NCBI GenBank assembly: GCA_035934555.1
Contig: DASYXT010000096.1
Span: forward strand, 62,001 to 126,000
DNA: 64,000 nt
Reading direction: 5' to 3'
Source of the DNA: DASYXT01 sp035934555
GTDB taxonomy: Bacteria > Verrucomicrobiota > Verrucomicrobiia > Limisphaerales > UBA8199
Part shown: positions 25,177 to 35,200 of the stretch, piece by piece
How the letters are laid out: each line of letters opens with the position of its first letter
Numbering within the stretch: the first letter of the stretch is position 1
Notes under the pieces: generated by a model
The model's database searches: none
Seen by the model: only the letters and a program-made list of their open reading frames with translations
What the model was told of the DNA's origin: nothing
Program-made: the position numbers and the translations under genes

Positions 25177-25707
25177 ATGAATTCGCCCGAACACCACACC
25201 GCTCAATCCACCGCGGCAAATCCGCGGATCAGTTTCACCATTCGCCCAGCCAGGGAATCAGATACCGCGGTCATTCTCCAACTGATCCGCGAATTGGCGG
25301 CTTACGAGCGGCTGTTAGACGAAGTCACTGCCACCGAAGCCGGTTTGCGCCAGCAGCTTTTTGGCCCTCGGCCGATGGCCGAGGTGCTGCTGGCCGAGGT
25401 GGACGGGGCGGTCGCCGGGTTCGCGCTCTTCTTTCACAATTTCTCGACCTTCGTGGGCAAGCCCGGTCTCTATTTGGAAGATATTTTCGTGCGCCCGGAA
25501 TATCGGGGGCGCGGCATCGGCCGTGAGTTTTTCCGCCGGCTGGCGCGGCTGGCGCTGGAGCGAGATTGCGGCCGCATGGAATGGGCGGTGCTGAATTGGA
25601 ACCAGCCGGCGCTCGAATTTTATCGCGCCTTGGGAGCGGTGCCGATGTCCGATTGGATCGTCCAACGCCTGACGCGCGATGGGATAGCGCGCCTGGCCGA
25701 TGGCTGA
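25177..25707 (+). CDS. GNAT N-acetyltransferase (spermidine/diamine acetyltransferase-like)
   Basis: A 176-residue acetyl-CoA-dependent N-acetyltransferase. The acetyl-CoA loop is LYLEDIFVRPEYRGRGIG (motif A, Q/R-X-X-G-X-G/A form RGRGIG). The preceding FFHNFSTFVGKPG and following VLNWNQPALEFYRALGA closely match the SSAT/diamine-acetyltransferase subfamily. The likely substrate is a polyamine or a thialysine-type amine, but the N-terminal 20 residues are variable and substrate residues cannot be judged without alignment. It is transcribed away from the POT gene across repeat copy 2. Confidence 0.88.
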   Translation: MNSPEHHTAQSTAANPRISFTIRPARESDTAVILQLIRELAAYERLLDEVTATEAGLRQQLFGPRPMAEVLLAEVDGAVAGFALFFHNFSTFVGKPGLYLEDIFVRPEYRGRGIGREFFRRLARLALERDCGRMEWAVLNWNQPALEFYRALGAVPMSDWIVQRLTRDGIARLADG

Positions 25708-25828
25708 GCAAACAATGGTGAATCTTCGCCAAGAAACAAGGAGCCAAACGTCAAGCGTCCTGTCAACGTGACGGGTGAAGCTGGCACCAAAGCTTGCTTG
25801 GCCGAGGTGCCGTAATAGTGAGTCGCCT

Positions 25829-26428
25829 ATGAAAACACCTCTTGTAATCGCTCTCACCATCGGCTCGATTGCAGCCGGTTTGGCACAAACGCCTCCATCC
25901 TCCTGGGCGCCGAGCGTCCAGACGGTTGGTGGAGTGACATATCTCGTGGGCACCGCAACGGTCTTGGGTTGCCACGAAATCCAGTTCAGCCCCGTGACCA
26001 CTGCAGGGACTAACCTCCAGATGACTGTCGAGGAGGTCGTTTATTACCCCTGCATCCAGTGTGTTGACTGCTATTACACAAACCTGACCGCAACCGTCCT
26101 GGGCCACTTGGCCGCCGGAGATTACCAATTGTTGGTCGACGCCTCTCTGCTGGGCGAGCCACCTTCACCCTGGCTCGTAATACACTTCACCGTACCAACA
26201 CAAAGCGGCTCAACTCTGTTCATCACGCGTGCGGACAGCAACGTGCAAATCGCGGTGAACGGAGTTCCGGCTGCGACGTACGTCTTGCAAACCTCGGCGA
26301 CGCTTACGAACTGGACACCTGTGTACACGAACTCGGGCAGCGCGTTTCAGTTCAGCAGCGACGTCACAGAAGCGCCATTCCAATTCTACCGCGTTCAGGT
26401 CCAGTCGGGGACCATCCCATCACCTTAG
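25829..26428 (+). CDS. Secreted protein with cysteine cluster and C-terminal Verrucomicrobiota-type beta domain
   Basis: A 199-residue protein with a signal peptide (MKTPLVIALTIGSIAAGLAQ). ATG 25829, in the context GCCTATG, was chosen over a TTG further upstream. The centre has a dense cysteine cluster, YYPCIQCVDCYYTN, and another cysteine (VLGCHEI) upstream, suggesting disulphides or metal binding. The C-terminal part, TYVLQTSATLTNWTPVYTNS, is the short beta-sandwich tail seen at the ends of many secreted Verrucomicrobiota proteins. I do not recognise a function. Confidence 0.75.
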   Translation: MKTPLVIALTIGSIAAGLAQTPPSSWAPSVQTVGGVTYLVGTATVLGCHEIQFSPVTTAGTNLQMTVEEVVYYPCIQCVDCYYTNLTATVLGHLAAGDYQLLVDASLLGEPPSPWLVIHFTVPTQSGSTLFITRADSNVQIAVNGVPAATYVLQTSATLTNWTPVYTNSGSAFQFSSDVTEAPFQFYRVQVQSGTIPSP

Positions 26429-26511
26429 AAAGTGGGGGACATAGCTTGGCATGTAGCAGCATGTAGCACCCGAAACCCTTGACGAGCATGTAGCCTATAA
26501 GCTACGATTAA

Positions 26512-26850
26512 ATGGATGCACAACCAAAGGCCCTGTTGCTTTATCAAACGTCCGAGGGGAGGCTGCCCTTCGATGAATGGCTGCGCGAATTGGGCGACCA
26601 GAATGCCGTTGCTCGTGTCCTTGCCCGAATTGGGCGGGTGCGTCGTGGCAATCTTGGCGACTGCAAACCGGTGGGCGAGGGTGTCTCGGAATTGCGCGTG
26701 GACTACGGACCGGGCTACCGGGTCTATTTCGGCCAAAAGGGCCAGATGTTGGTCGTCCTGCTCTGCGGTGGCGACAAGCGCACCCAGAGGCGGGATATTG
26801 CGCTGGCGCAGCAGTACTGGAGCGATTACCTGCAGCGCGAGAAAAAGTGA
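26512..26850 (+). CDS. HigB/RelE-like toxin (phage-derived Gp49-like family)
   Basis: A 112-residue basic protein of the putative addiction-module killer family. The N-terminus LLYQTSEGRLPFDEWLRELG and the central VGEGVSELRVDYGPGYRVYF, with LLCGGDKRTQRRDI near the end, are family hallmarks. It would act as a ribosome-dependent mRNA interferase. Its partner antitoxin starts 4 bp after its stop. Toxin-first order is usual for HigBA modules. Confidence 0.88.
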   Translation: MDAQPKALLLYQTSEGRLPFDEWLRELGDQNAVARVLARIGRVRRGNLGDCKPVGEGVSELRVDYGPGYRVYFGQKGQMLVVLLCGGDKRTQRRDIALAQQYWSDYLQREKK

Positions 26851-26853
26851 ATT

Positions 26854-27141
26854 ATGAAAAATGCTGTAGAATTTAAAACCATTCTCCAACAACATCTCGA
26901 AAGTCCTGAGCAAGCGGCAAGGTACCTTACTGCCTGTTACGACGAAGGCCCTGACGTATTTCTGCAGGGGCTGCGGGACGTAGTGGAGGCCCATGGTGGG
27001 ATGAGCCGAGCCGCGCGTCTAGCCGGCCTGAATCGGGAAAGCCTCTATCGGCAGCTCTCGCGCCGAGGCAATCCACGTCTTTCCAGCATTAAAAGCATAC
27101 TTTCGGCCCTCGGCATAAAGCTGCGATTCGCCGCCGGGTAA
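26854..27141 (+). CDS. HigA-like antitoxin (addiction-module antidote, helix-turn-helix)
   Basis: A 95-residue antidote-family protein. The N-terminal half (VEFKTILQQHLESPEQAARY, FLQGLRDVVEAHGGM) is characteristic of these chromosomal antidotes. A helix-turn-helix, SRAARLAGLNRESLYRQLSR, and then SIKSILSALGIKL, completes the DNA-binding domain. It neutralises the preceding toxin and likely represses the pair's promoter. This is the third toxin-antitoxin pair in 22 kb and belongs to a different class from the two PIN-domain pairs. Confidence 0.88.
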   Translation: MKNAVEFKTILQQHLESPEQAARYLTACYDEGPDVFLQGLRDVVEAHGGMSRAARLAGLNRESLYRQLSRRGNPRLSSIKSILSALGIKLRFAAG

Positions 27142-27162
27142 CTCTGGATTAGCTCTCGCTGT

Positions 27163-27384
27163 TTACCGCGTGATGGCGAACGGCTGGCCGCTTGCACTGG
27201 CGTCCACGGGCAGGTTAACCTGTGCTTCCTGGCCGGTCGCGAGATTTACAGTGGTCACCACGCCGTGGTTGTTATTGACGGTGTACTGCCGCGGAATTGA
27301 GGTCGTCAACCGCAGTGTTACTGTGTGGGCAGCCGGGTTGTCGCTTTCGATTAAGAACCCGACCTGCGAACGTCGTCGCTGAGG
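27163..27384 (-). pseudogene. C-terminal fragment of a larger (probably secreted) protein
   Basis: The minus strand between 27384 and TAA 27163 encodes SQVGFLIESDNPAAHTVTLR, then LTTSIPRQYTVNNNHG, and ends QPFAITR. It reads as the C-terminal beta-rich strands of a secreted enzyme or adhesin. A stop closes the frame upstream and there is no start, so it is a remnant. It fills the gap between the antitoxin gene and the histidine kinase gene. Confidence 0.4.
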
Positions 27385-27418
27385 CTAGCCCCCTGCGCCG
27401 CCGCAAAACGGTCTCCAT

Positions 27419-28723
27419 TCAACACCACGCCTTGAGCTCAAACCAAAAGCGACTGCCGTCCCCTGGTTGCGATTCGACTCCCACGCGGCCACCCATCTGT
27501 TCTATCGCCTTTTTTACAATCGCCAGTCCCACGCCCGTTCCCTCCGTCGCCGCGGATAAGCGCTGGAACATCTCGAAGATCCGATCGTGAAATTCCGGTG
27601 CGATCCCGATCCCGTCATCGGCCACCAGCACGCGGACCCACCCCTTCTCCGCCCTCGTCGCGCGCACCTCGATGTGACACATCCGGTCCGGCTTGCAGAA
27701 GCGCGCAGCGTTTTGCATCAATTCCCCCAGGCATTGCGCCAGCGCAGCTTCATTGGCCAACACCGCCGGGATCATTGAGTGTATCTTCACTTCGACTTTC
27801 GGGGGCCGCAGGTCAGGATACGTCTCCACCACATGCCGGGCCAACTCACCCACGTTCACAGGGCCAAGCGGCAATTCCCCGCGCACGACGTTCGCGTAGT
27901 TGAGCACGTCCACCACTAATCGATCCATGCGGCCGGCCGCCGTCCGCATTTTCTCGAGCAGGTCGCGCGACTGCGGGCTCAGCTTGCTCTCCACGTCCTG
28001 CGCAATGATACCGCCAAAACTGCGAATCGCCCGGAGCGGCGCGCGCAAGTCGTGGACGAGCGCATAAGACAATCGCTCGAGTTCGAGCACGGCATCACGC
28101 AGCCGGGCCGTACGCTCATTGACCTGGCTTTCCAGGTCCACATTCGCGAGGCTCAAGGACTCTTTCGCCTCAATCAGCGCCTGTTCGGCCAGCTTGCGCG
28201 TCGTAATGTCATCCAGTACCCCGATAAACTTTGCCGCTCGCGGCGGCGTTACCGTGTCATCAAAAATGACCCGCCCGCGCCCCGCCACCCATCGTATCGT
28301 GCCGTCTGGTCTGAGGATGCGGAATTCGGCGGCGCAAATCTCACGCGCCACGGGATCAAAAGCGCGGCCCACCGCGGCATATACGCGCTTCTGGTCCTCG
28401 GGGTGCACCGAACGATAGGCTATATCCGGCGGCGGCGCGGTCTGCCCAATTCCTAGAATCTGGCGGCACGTTGGATTGAGCTGGACTTCGTTACTCAGCA
28501 AATCGCGCTCATAAAGGCCCAACTCCGCGGTTTCCACCGCCAACCTCAACCGCGTCTCGCTCTCCCGGAGCGCTTCCTTGGCTTGCTTGCCCGCCGTCCC
28601 GTTCCGCAGATGCGCTTCCCTTCCGCGCAAGTCCACTTTACTTGCAGCAGGATGCCCTGAATCACTCTCCGGTTTCACCAGCTCAAGTGACTTTAACCTC
28701 CCCCCAGGTCTCCGGGCGTTCAA
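27419..28723 (-). CDS. PAS-containing sensor histidine kinase
   Basis: A 434-residue soluble kinase without membrane segments. A PAS/PAC domain spans about 55-185 (ETAELGLYERDLLSNEVQLN, then DGTIRWVAGRGRVIFDD and FIGVLDDITTRK). A short coiled coil leads to the H box SYALVHDLRAPLRAIRSFGG, then HATPase motifs ELMQNAARFCK (N box), VADDGIGIAPEF and GTGVGLAIVKKAIEQMGG. This resembles bacteriophytochrome-type or PAS kinases with HDLRAPLRAI. No response regulator is adjacent. The start is TTG 28723, and an internal start cannot be excluded. Confidence 0.88.
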   Translation of the reverse strand: MNARRPGGRLKSLELVKPESDSGHPAASKVDLRGREAHLRNGTAGKQAKEALRESETRLRLAVETAELGLYERDLLSNEVQLNPTCRQILGIGQTAPPPDIAYRSVHPEDQKRVYAAVGRAFDPVAREICAAEFRILRPDGTIRWVAGRGRVIFDDTVTPPRAAKFIGVLDDITTRKLAEQALIEAKESLSLANVDLESQVNERTARLRDAVLELERLSYALVHDLRAPLRAIRSFGGIIAQDVESKLSPQSRDLLEKMRTAAGRMDRLVVDVLNYANVVRGELPLGPVNVGELARHVVETYPDLRPPKVEVKIHSMIPAVLANEAALAQCLGELMQNAARFCKPDRMCHIEVRATRAEKGWVRVLVADDGIGIAPEFHDRIFEMFQRLSAATEGTGVGLAIVKKAIEQMGGRVGVESQPGDGSRFWFELKAWC

Positions 28724-28799
28724 GTAGGGTAAGTGACTGCCGAGGGCTGGCCATTACTCGCCGCACATAGGCGGCGGACCGAAAGACGCGCGAGAAAAC

Positions 28800-29630
28800 T
28801 CACTGCGCGGCAGCCGAGTGCTGCGAAAACCACACCCAATCCGCATTGCGCGCCCCGCCCGAAACGCTGGGATTATGCACGATTCGCGGCGGCGCGACCG
28901 GAATCGACGTTAGCGCGCCGGTCAGCCATTTATGAACTTCGGCGTGGCCATCGGCAAACGAGAACCCGCACGCGCCGGCCATATACGCCGCCGGCACATC
29001 GGGAAAATTCCCGTTGAAGGTATCTATCTCCAGGTAGCCATCATTGAGTGAGTCCGGGTTCTCCTCCGCAAAAACAAACGCCTGCGACGGCGGCAACGGC
29101 TGGATCAGATCGGCTTCTTTAACATATTGGCGCGCGCCGGTATCCAGATTGTGATTCTGAATGAACACCGCCCCCATCTGCCCGTTCATCGAGTAGCTGC
29201 GCAACCGCAGGCCATTGGCCGAAGGCACGTTATCCGCCGGGCACTTGTACACTCCGATTTGGTTCACGACGTATGGAGCCAGTAGCGCTGAGGTGTACAG
29301 CGCCATGTTCGTGTTCCCGGGCAACGCTCCCCAACCCTCCTCGTTGTTTGCATCCACCCACGAGCGCGCTCCCCCCGGCAGGCCCCAATTCGCCGGCGCA
29401 TTCGGCAACAGGTACCCGTTAAAATCGTCCTTGTACATCAATGCCCCCAATTGCAGTTGTTTCAGGTTGCTGCGGCATTGAGTCGCGTAAGCCTTCAGCT
29501 TGGCCCGGCTCAGCGCCGGTAACAACATCGCCGCCAGAATCGCAATGATCGCGATCACCACCAGCAGCTCGATTAAGGTAAACGCCGCGCCCTCCCCGGC
29601 CGTCCTCCTCTGCCGCAATGCCTCCTTCAT
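28800..29630 (-). CDS. Prepilin-like protein with N-terminal methylation motif
   Basis: A 276-residue pseudopilin-like surface protein. A short basic leader (MKEALRQRRTAGEGA) precedes AFTLIELLVVIAIIAILAAM, the prepilin peptidase site with the conserved Glu at +5 and a hydrophobic helix. LLPALSRAKLKAYATQCRSN follows, the standard Verrucomicrobiota version. The C-terminus has GFSFADGHAEVHKWL in place of the usual H-X9-DG tail. AAGGA lies five bases before ATG 29630. Proteins of this type occur in large paralogous sets, and their exact function (secretion pseudopilin or cell-surface fibre) is not settled. Confidence 0.9.
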   Translation of the reverse strand: MKEALRQRRTAGEGAAFTLIELLVVIAIIAILAAMLLPALSRAKLKAYATQCRSNLKQLQLGALMYKDDFNGYLLPNAPANWGLPGGARSWVDANNEEGWGALPGNTNMALYTSALLAPYVVNQIGVYKCPADNVPSANGLRLRSYSMNGQMGAVFIQNHNLDTGARQYVKEADLIQPLPPSQAFVFAEENPDSLNDGYLEIDTFNGNFPDVPAAYMAGACGFSFADGHAEVHKWLTGALTSIPVAPPRIVHNPSVSGGARNADWVWFSQHSAAAQ

Positions 29631-29692
29631 ATTTCCTTTTAGCAGAATACTTCCGCTACACCCGGCGCACCCGGTCCCCCCGGCACGCCGAA

Positions 29693-29720
29693 CGGCCGGG
29701 GCGGTACGCCGCCCCGGCCG
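29693..29720. terminator. Strong GC-rich hairpin, possible terminator or attenuator
   Basis: CGGCCGGGGCGG at 29693-29704 and its exact inverse at 29709-29720 enclose a 4-base loop (TACG). It lies between the LamG gene and the prepilin gene, both on the minus strand. There is no T tract, so termination would have to be Rho-dependent, or the hairpin may protect mRNA ends. Confidence 0.45.
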
Positions 29721-29739
29721 CGCGCAAACTCAAATCGCC

Positions 29740-32038
29740 TTATGGCGATGTGTAGGCGATCACCCGGTAGTATTTGGGTGTGGCGCCAATCGTCGTCGTG
29801 TACTGCGGAGCCGAAGCGCCCGCCACCGCTGTGTAGGGCCCGTTGGCATTGCTCGAGCCAACCAGCGTGCCGAACGGCCAGGACAGGATCACATTCTGGC
29901 CGGACCGGGTGATGGAGAGCCGCACGGTCGCCTCGAAGTGGTTCTGCACCTGTTGCGCCGTCAGCGCTGTCTTGTAAAAGGCAACGTCGTCCATCGTCCC
30001 TGAGAAGCCGCCGAAGGCCCCATCGGTGCGCCGGCCAAGCACGGTCGCCCCGCCGCCGGTGGTCAGGGGCGGGGTCTGGTTGATGCCCGCGCCGTTGGGG
30101 ATGAAGGCGATGCCCGAAACCGGGTAACTCGCCCGCAGCTCGCCATTGATGTACACATTGAAGTTCACACCGTCATCGGTGACCACCAGGTGATACCACT
30201 TACCGGGCACAATCAGGTTGTTGTTCGCCGGGTCATCCGGTCCGGCGACGATGAAGCCGTTGCCGGGCTGGGGCACAAAGGCGAACGTTGCGTTCGGCTG
30301 CTGATAAATGTACCAGCCGTTGTATGGATTCGGATACAGGTTGTACTCCGAACACATCACCACGCGGTAATCCCCGAGCGAGTCGGGCTGGAACCACCCT
30401 TCCGCGGTCCATGCGCCGTCGGGGTTCAACTCATCCGCGAACGGGATGGTGACCGTCGCGCCATTCGTGACGTACAAGCCAGTGTCGGTCTCGTGCGGGA
30501 TGCCAGTCGGTGCCTGATATCCAAAAACGCCCGCACCGCCTGAAGTATCCAGGAAACTGCCATCAAATGAGCCCACGGCGTCAGTGGCCGTCGCCGCGCC
30601 GTTCGGTTCATCCAGCCGCCAATAGGCCACCGGGCCATCCGCTGTCACAACTTTGGCATACTTCGTAATCGGCACATTGACGGCCCGGGGCTGGACCGTC
30701 AGGCTACCGGAGGGGCCGGCTGATTGGAAGGGCCCAAACACGCCAACCGCATAGACGCTGCCGTTCTGGTTCATTTGCACGTTCTTCAACCAGAGCATCC
30801 GGTTGGTCTCGCCGGCAATCGCGGTGAAATTGACCCCATCGGTGCTGTTGGACCACTGATAGGTAATCGGCACCGCGCCGTTGGCAATCACGCGGAACGC
30901 GGCATAGCTCCCCACATTGCGCGTTAGCGATGCCGGCGCGCCAATGATGTTGAGGTTGGTCAGCACCGATAAGGTCGCCACCCTGCTGGTGATCGACCCA
31001 TAATTATTGGTCACCACCACACTGATTTGGGCGCCGTCATCGGCCGGATACTGGCAAGTAAACGTGTAGGAATTCGCATCCGGACCGACCGGCGTGGCGC
31101 CGCGCAGCCATTTGTAGTGCAGCGGCAACGTCCCGCTGGCACCTACCGTAAAGGTCACCGGCAAGCCGGAATAATTTGTCGTGTCCACTGGGTCGCTGAC
31201 GATGCCAGGCGGCGTGGGCACCGCGCGAAACGAGTTGGTGCCGACCTGGTAATGGGTCGCGATTTGGTTCGCGGTGAGCACGTTGGTATAAAACGCAACT
31301 TCATCCACTCCGCCGATGAACGCCGTCCAACCAACACCCGAACCTTTCCCGACATGCGCATTCGAGCCAAACGCCGGTGAGTAATTAACCCGATACGGGC
31401 CATGGGCAACGCTGTTGATGTAAAACATCGCGTTGGTGCCGTCATACGTCACCACCAGGTGATACCACTGCAGGAAGCTGATCGGAAAATCAGGCTCCCC
31501 CTGAAACAACACCCCGTTAGGCATGTTCAGATAAAAATAACTCGTCGCCCCGGAGTCGGCCCCGCTCACGTAAATGTTCCAGCCATTGGGATATTGCGCC
31601 ATCTCCAGCGGAACCGAAAAGGTCGCCGGCTGGCTCGTCGGTTGGACCCACAGTTCCGCCGAGAAAGGGGGCGCCATTCGTCCCGAAGTCGCCGACGGGT
31701 GTGATGAGTGGGCTGGCCGGGATATCCACAAAACCCACATCCGAGGAATAGCCGCCGCCGTTGAAGAGAATCGAGTTGATATCGATTCCCGGCAAGCCTA
31801 GCTGCGGATCGGTCATCGCGCTGTTATAGGTGTAGGTGGCGGGGACGCCATTGACCGAAGCATCCGCCGCGACCGTCCCCGAGGTCTCCTCCAACCGATA
31901 ATATGCGGACGGATTGTCGCCGAGTATCGTCGTGGGGTAATCCGCCGCTGCTGCCTCGGCCACGGACAGCCCCAACACCAGCCCCAGCGGCGCCAACGCC
32001 AGTATCCGGGGTGAACAGTTCGGTCTCTTGAGTTTCAT
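29740..32038 (-). pseudogene. Secreted LamG-Ig-LamG surface protein, split by a single-base frameshift
   Basis: From ATG 32038 the frame encodes a signal peptide (ALAPLGLVLGLSVAEAAA) and the start of a LamG/concanavalin-like domain (ILGDNPSAYYRLEETSGTVA). Near 31666-31672 the frame must change by one base, because the rest of that domain (SAELWVQPTSQPATFSVPLE) continues in the next frame to TAA 29740. The site is the run of five Gs (31667-31671), so a sequencing error is as likely as a real mutation. Restored, the protein is about 765 residues: LamG, two Ig-like modules (LPLHYKWLRGATPVG; VPITYQWSNSTDG), a second LamG (GPVAYWRLDEPNG) and a short C-terminal beta tail. Probably carbohydrate-binding and extracellular. 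Confidence 0.8.
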
Positions 32039-32248
32039 AGGTTTAGTTCGATTGCGTGTTGCGTTTGCCTTTCACCCCGAACCGCGGGGCCAATCCGCGG
32101 GGCCGAAAGGATTTTTCAGGGTTTTATCACAATTAGAGGCTTTTGCAATAAAAATTATTACAAAGCGCTTGAGCCGCACCCGACGCTCGCTTACCCTACC
32201 ACCATCGCAAACCACGCCGCTTCAACTCGACCTCGGCCGCTCCCAGCG

Positions 32249-35200
32249 TTGCTGCTGGGCCTGGCGCTTGCCTGCGGCCAGGCCGCAGTCGGCGCGCCCG
32301 CTGCCGGGCTGATTACCGGCATCCAAGAGTTGGCCCGTCTGGCACCCGACCCCGCCGGCACAGCCCACCCCATTGACCTTAAGGCGCTGGTCGTTTGCTG
32401 TGACCAGGGCTGGCACCAGTTGTACCTCTTTGACGGCCACGATACGGGATATCTGAATGCCGATGATTTCGCCGTGCCGCTCGAGAAGGGCCAGCGCATC
32501 GAACTGACCGGTTTGGCCCGCGCCAGTAACGCGCTCGCAAACCTGAACGTAGTCGTCACCGGGCACGGCGAACTCCCACCCGCTCTGTCGCTCAGCCTGG
32601 CGGACCTGGCGCAAGCGCACAGCCAGTGGGTGCAAACCACCGGCCTGGTGCTGTCGGCAGAAGCCAGCCGCGGCCGGCTCGCGCTGTTGCTCAACGATGG
32701 CTCTCAGAACTGCCTCGCCTACGTCCTCAGCGCCGCGCCGGAAAAAGATTTCCACCGCTGGGTCGGCTGCCGCGTGCGCGTGCGCGGGATTAACGCGAGT
32801 ACGGCCTCGAACGGACGCCTGGTTTCGCCCTTGTTCTTCGTCGCCGGAATGGACCAACTCACGCTGCTGCAGCCGGCCAGCCAGCGCGCTCCGATACCTG
32901 TCGTGTCGATCTCCAGTTTGCTCGACCGCGAACTCGGGCCATGGACCAATGATTGGGCTCACGTCAGCGGGTTGGTCGCGGCCTATCAGCCAGGTCAGTT
33001 TGTGGTGCTCAAGGACCCAACCGGTACCATCCGCGCTCGTGTCGCCCAGATGACCGAGGTTGCCGGGGGGGAGCGCGTGGACCTTTGGGGCCTGCTCCGG
33101 CCCTCGCCCGAAGGCGCTTTTTTGGATACGGCCTGGTTTGAGCTGGCTCCCGCGCCCGCCGTTCAACCCGCCCCGGCCCTGTTGCCCAATGCCAACCGCG
33201 CCGGTCTGCCGCCCATCCTCACCCATATCGCCGATATCCGGCGGTTGACCCGTGAGCAAGCCGCGCTGCAGCTCCCGGTTCGGGTGCATGGTGTCCTGAC
33301 CTACGCCGACCCGGAGTGGCACAATGCTTTTATCCAGGACGCCAGCGGCGCGATTTATGTCGATCTCGCTCCCGCCGAACGCCGGCTGCATCCGGGCAAC
33401 TGGGTTGAGGTGATTGGCCAGACCAGCTCGGGCGGATTCGCCCCCGAGGTAATTCACTCTCAGTTTCGGATCCTGGGCACAACGAATCTCCCCACGCCCG
33501 CCAGGCTCGACCTGCAGGACCTCGCCAGCGGCGCCTGGGACGCGCACTGGATTCAAATGGAAGGCGTCGTGCAACGCATCGACACCCAAGCCGGTCACCT
33601 CACTCTACACGTTATGACGCCGACGGGACGCTTCCGTGTCCTGCTGCCCGGCTTTGAAAACCGCCCGCCGCCCTGGAACCTGATTGATGCCGTGGTGCGG
33701 GTGCGCGGCGCCTGCACCTCGGAGCTTAACGCGCGCCGCCAATTAAGCGGCATCACTCTGCACGTGCCGGATCTCCAGGCCATAACCATCCTGGCGCAAC
33801 CGCCCGCCGATCCGTTCGCCATACCCGCCACGCCTATCGCAAATATCGCCACCTTCAACTCCCCTGCCCTGCCTGAACGTCTTACCGGCCGGCGAGTGAA
33901 AATCCGGGGCGTGGTCACCTTGTGCCTCCCGGGCCAGGGGTTCTTTCTCCAGGACGACTCAGGCGGCATTCGTGTCCAAACACCCGAAACCGGCGCGCCC
34001 CACCCGGGTGACCTGGTCGAGGCTTTGGGCTTTCCGGCGATAGGTAATTTCTCGCCGTATCTCGAAAATGCGACGCTGCGCCGCGTCGGTGCCCAACCGC
34101 TGCCCGCCGCCATGCGAACCACCGCCGAACAAATCCTGCTTTCCGGCACCAACGACGCACAGCGGGTGCAACTGGAAGGTCGTTTGCTCCAAAGCGTCCC
34201 GCGCGCCGCACAGCCCCAGCTTGTCCTGCAGGATGGGCCAACCATTTTCACTGCCAGCCTCGAAGGCCCGCTCGGACTTCGCCAACTGAGCCGCGTCCAG
34301 CCTGGCAGCCTCTTGCGCGTTGCCGGCGTCTGTTCTATTCAAGGCGACGAACGGCACGAGCCTGTTACCTTCAAATTGTGGCTGCACCAGCCCGCAGACA
34401 TCCGCGTGCTTTCCACACCGCCATGGTGGACCGCACGCCGGGCGTTCGTTGTCGCAGGCACACTGCTGCTGGCCGTCGCGCTCGCTTTGGGCTGGGTCAG
34501 CCTGCTCCGCCGCCAGGTGCGTCGCCAAACCAACCTGCTCCGTCAAAAACTGTTCGAAGAGGAGGCCCTGCAGCGGGAGATTCTCGAAATCAGCAACCGC
34601 GAGCAGCGCCGTATCGGCCATGACTTGCACGACGGCGTTTGCCAGCAGCTCGCCGGCATCGCTCTCATGACCTCCACCCTCGCCGATGAACTGGAAGAAG
34701 TTTCCCAGCCGCAAGCGCCCAAAGCTGAAAAGATTTCTGCGATGCTCAACGAGGTCATTGATCAAACCCGCGGAGTCGCGCAAGGGCTGTTCCCCGTGCA
34801 ACTCGAAGAAAAGGGGCTGGTGTTCGCGTTGGAAGGCCTGGCCGCCAATGCCGGCGAACTCTTCAATGTCCAGTGCCGGTTCGTCTGCGAGCAGCCGCCG
34901 GCTCTGATCCAGAACGCGGTTGCCCTGCACCTCTATTACATCGCGCTGGAAGCCGTCGGTAATGCCGCCAGGCACGGCGCGCCGCGCAACATCAGCGTGC
35001 GCCTCGAACCCGCCGGCGAGCTGTTCCGCCTCTCCGTCTGCGACGATGGCGCCGGCTTCGTCATTCCGCGCGGCGGTCTCACCGGCATGGGCATCCGCAT
35101 CATGCGTTACCGCGCCGGCGTCATCGGCGGCTCGCTAACCCTGCACAGCCAGCCCGGCCAAGGCACCTCTGTCGAGTGCCTGTTCTTTCCTGTTCCGCCG

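Noticed and set aside
32222..33598. Minus-strand frame of 458 codons opposite the LytS-like kinase
   Set aside because: Composition is typical of antisense of GC-rich coding DNA, and the plus-strand module repeats are coherent.
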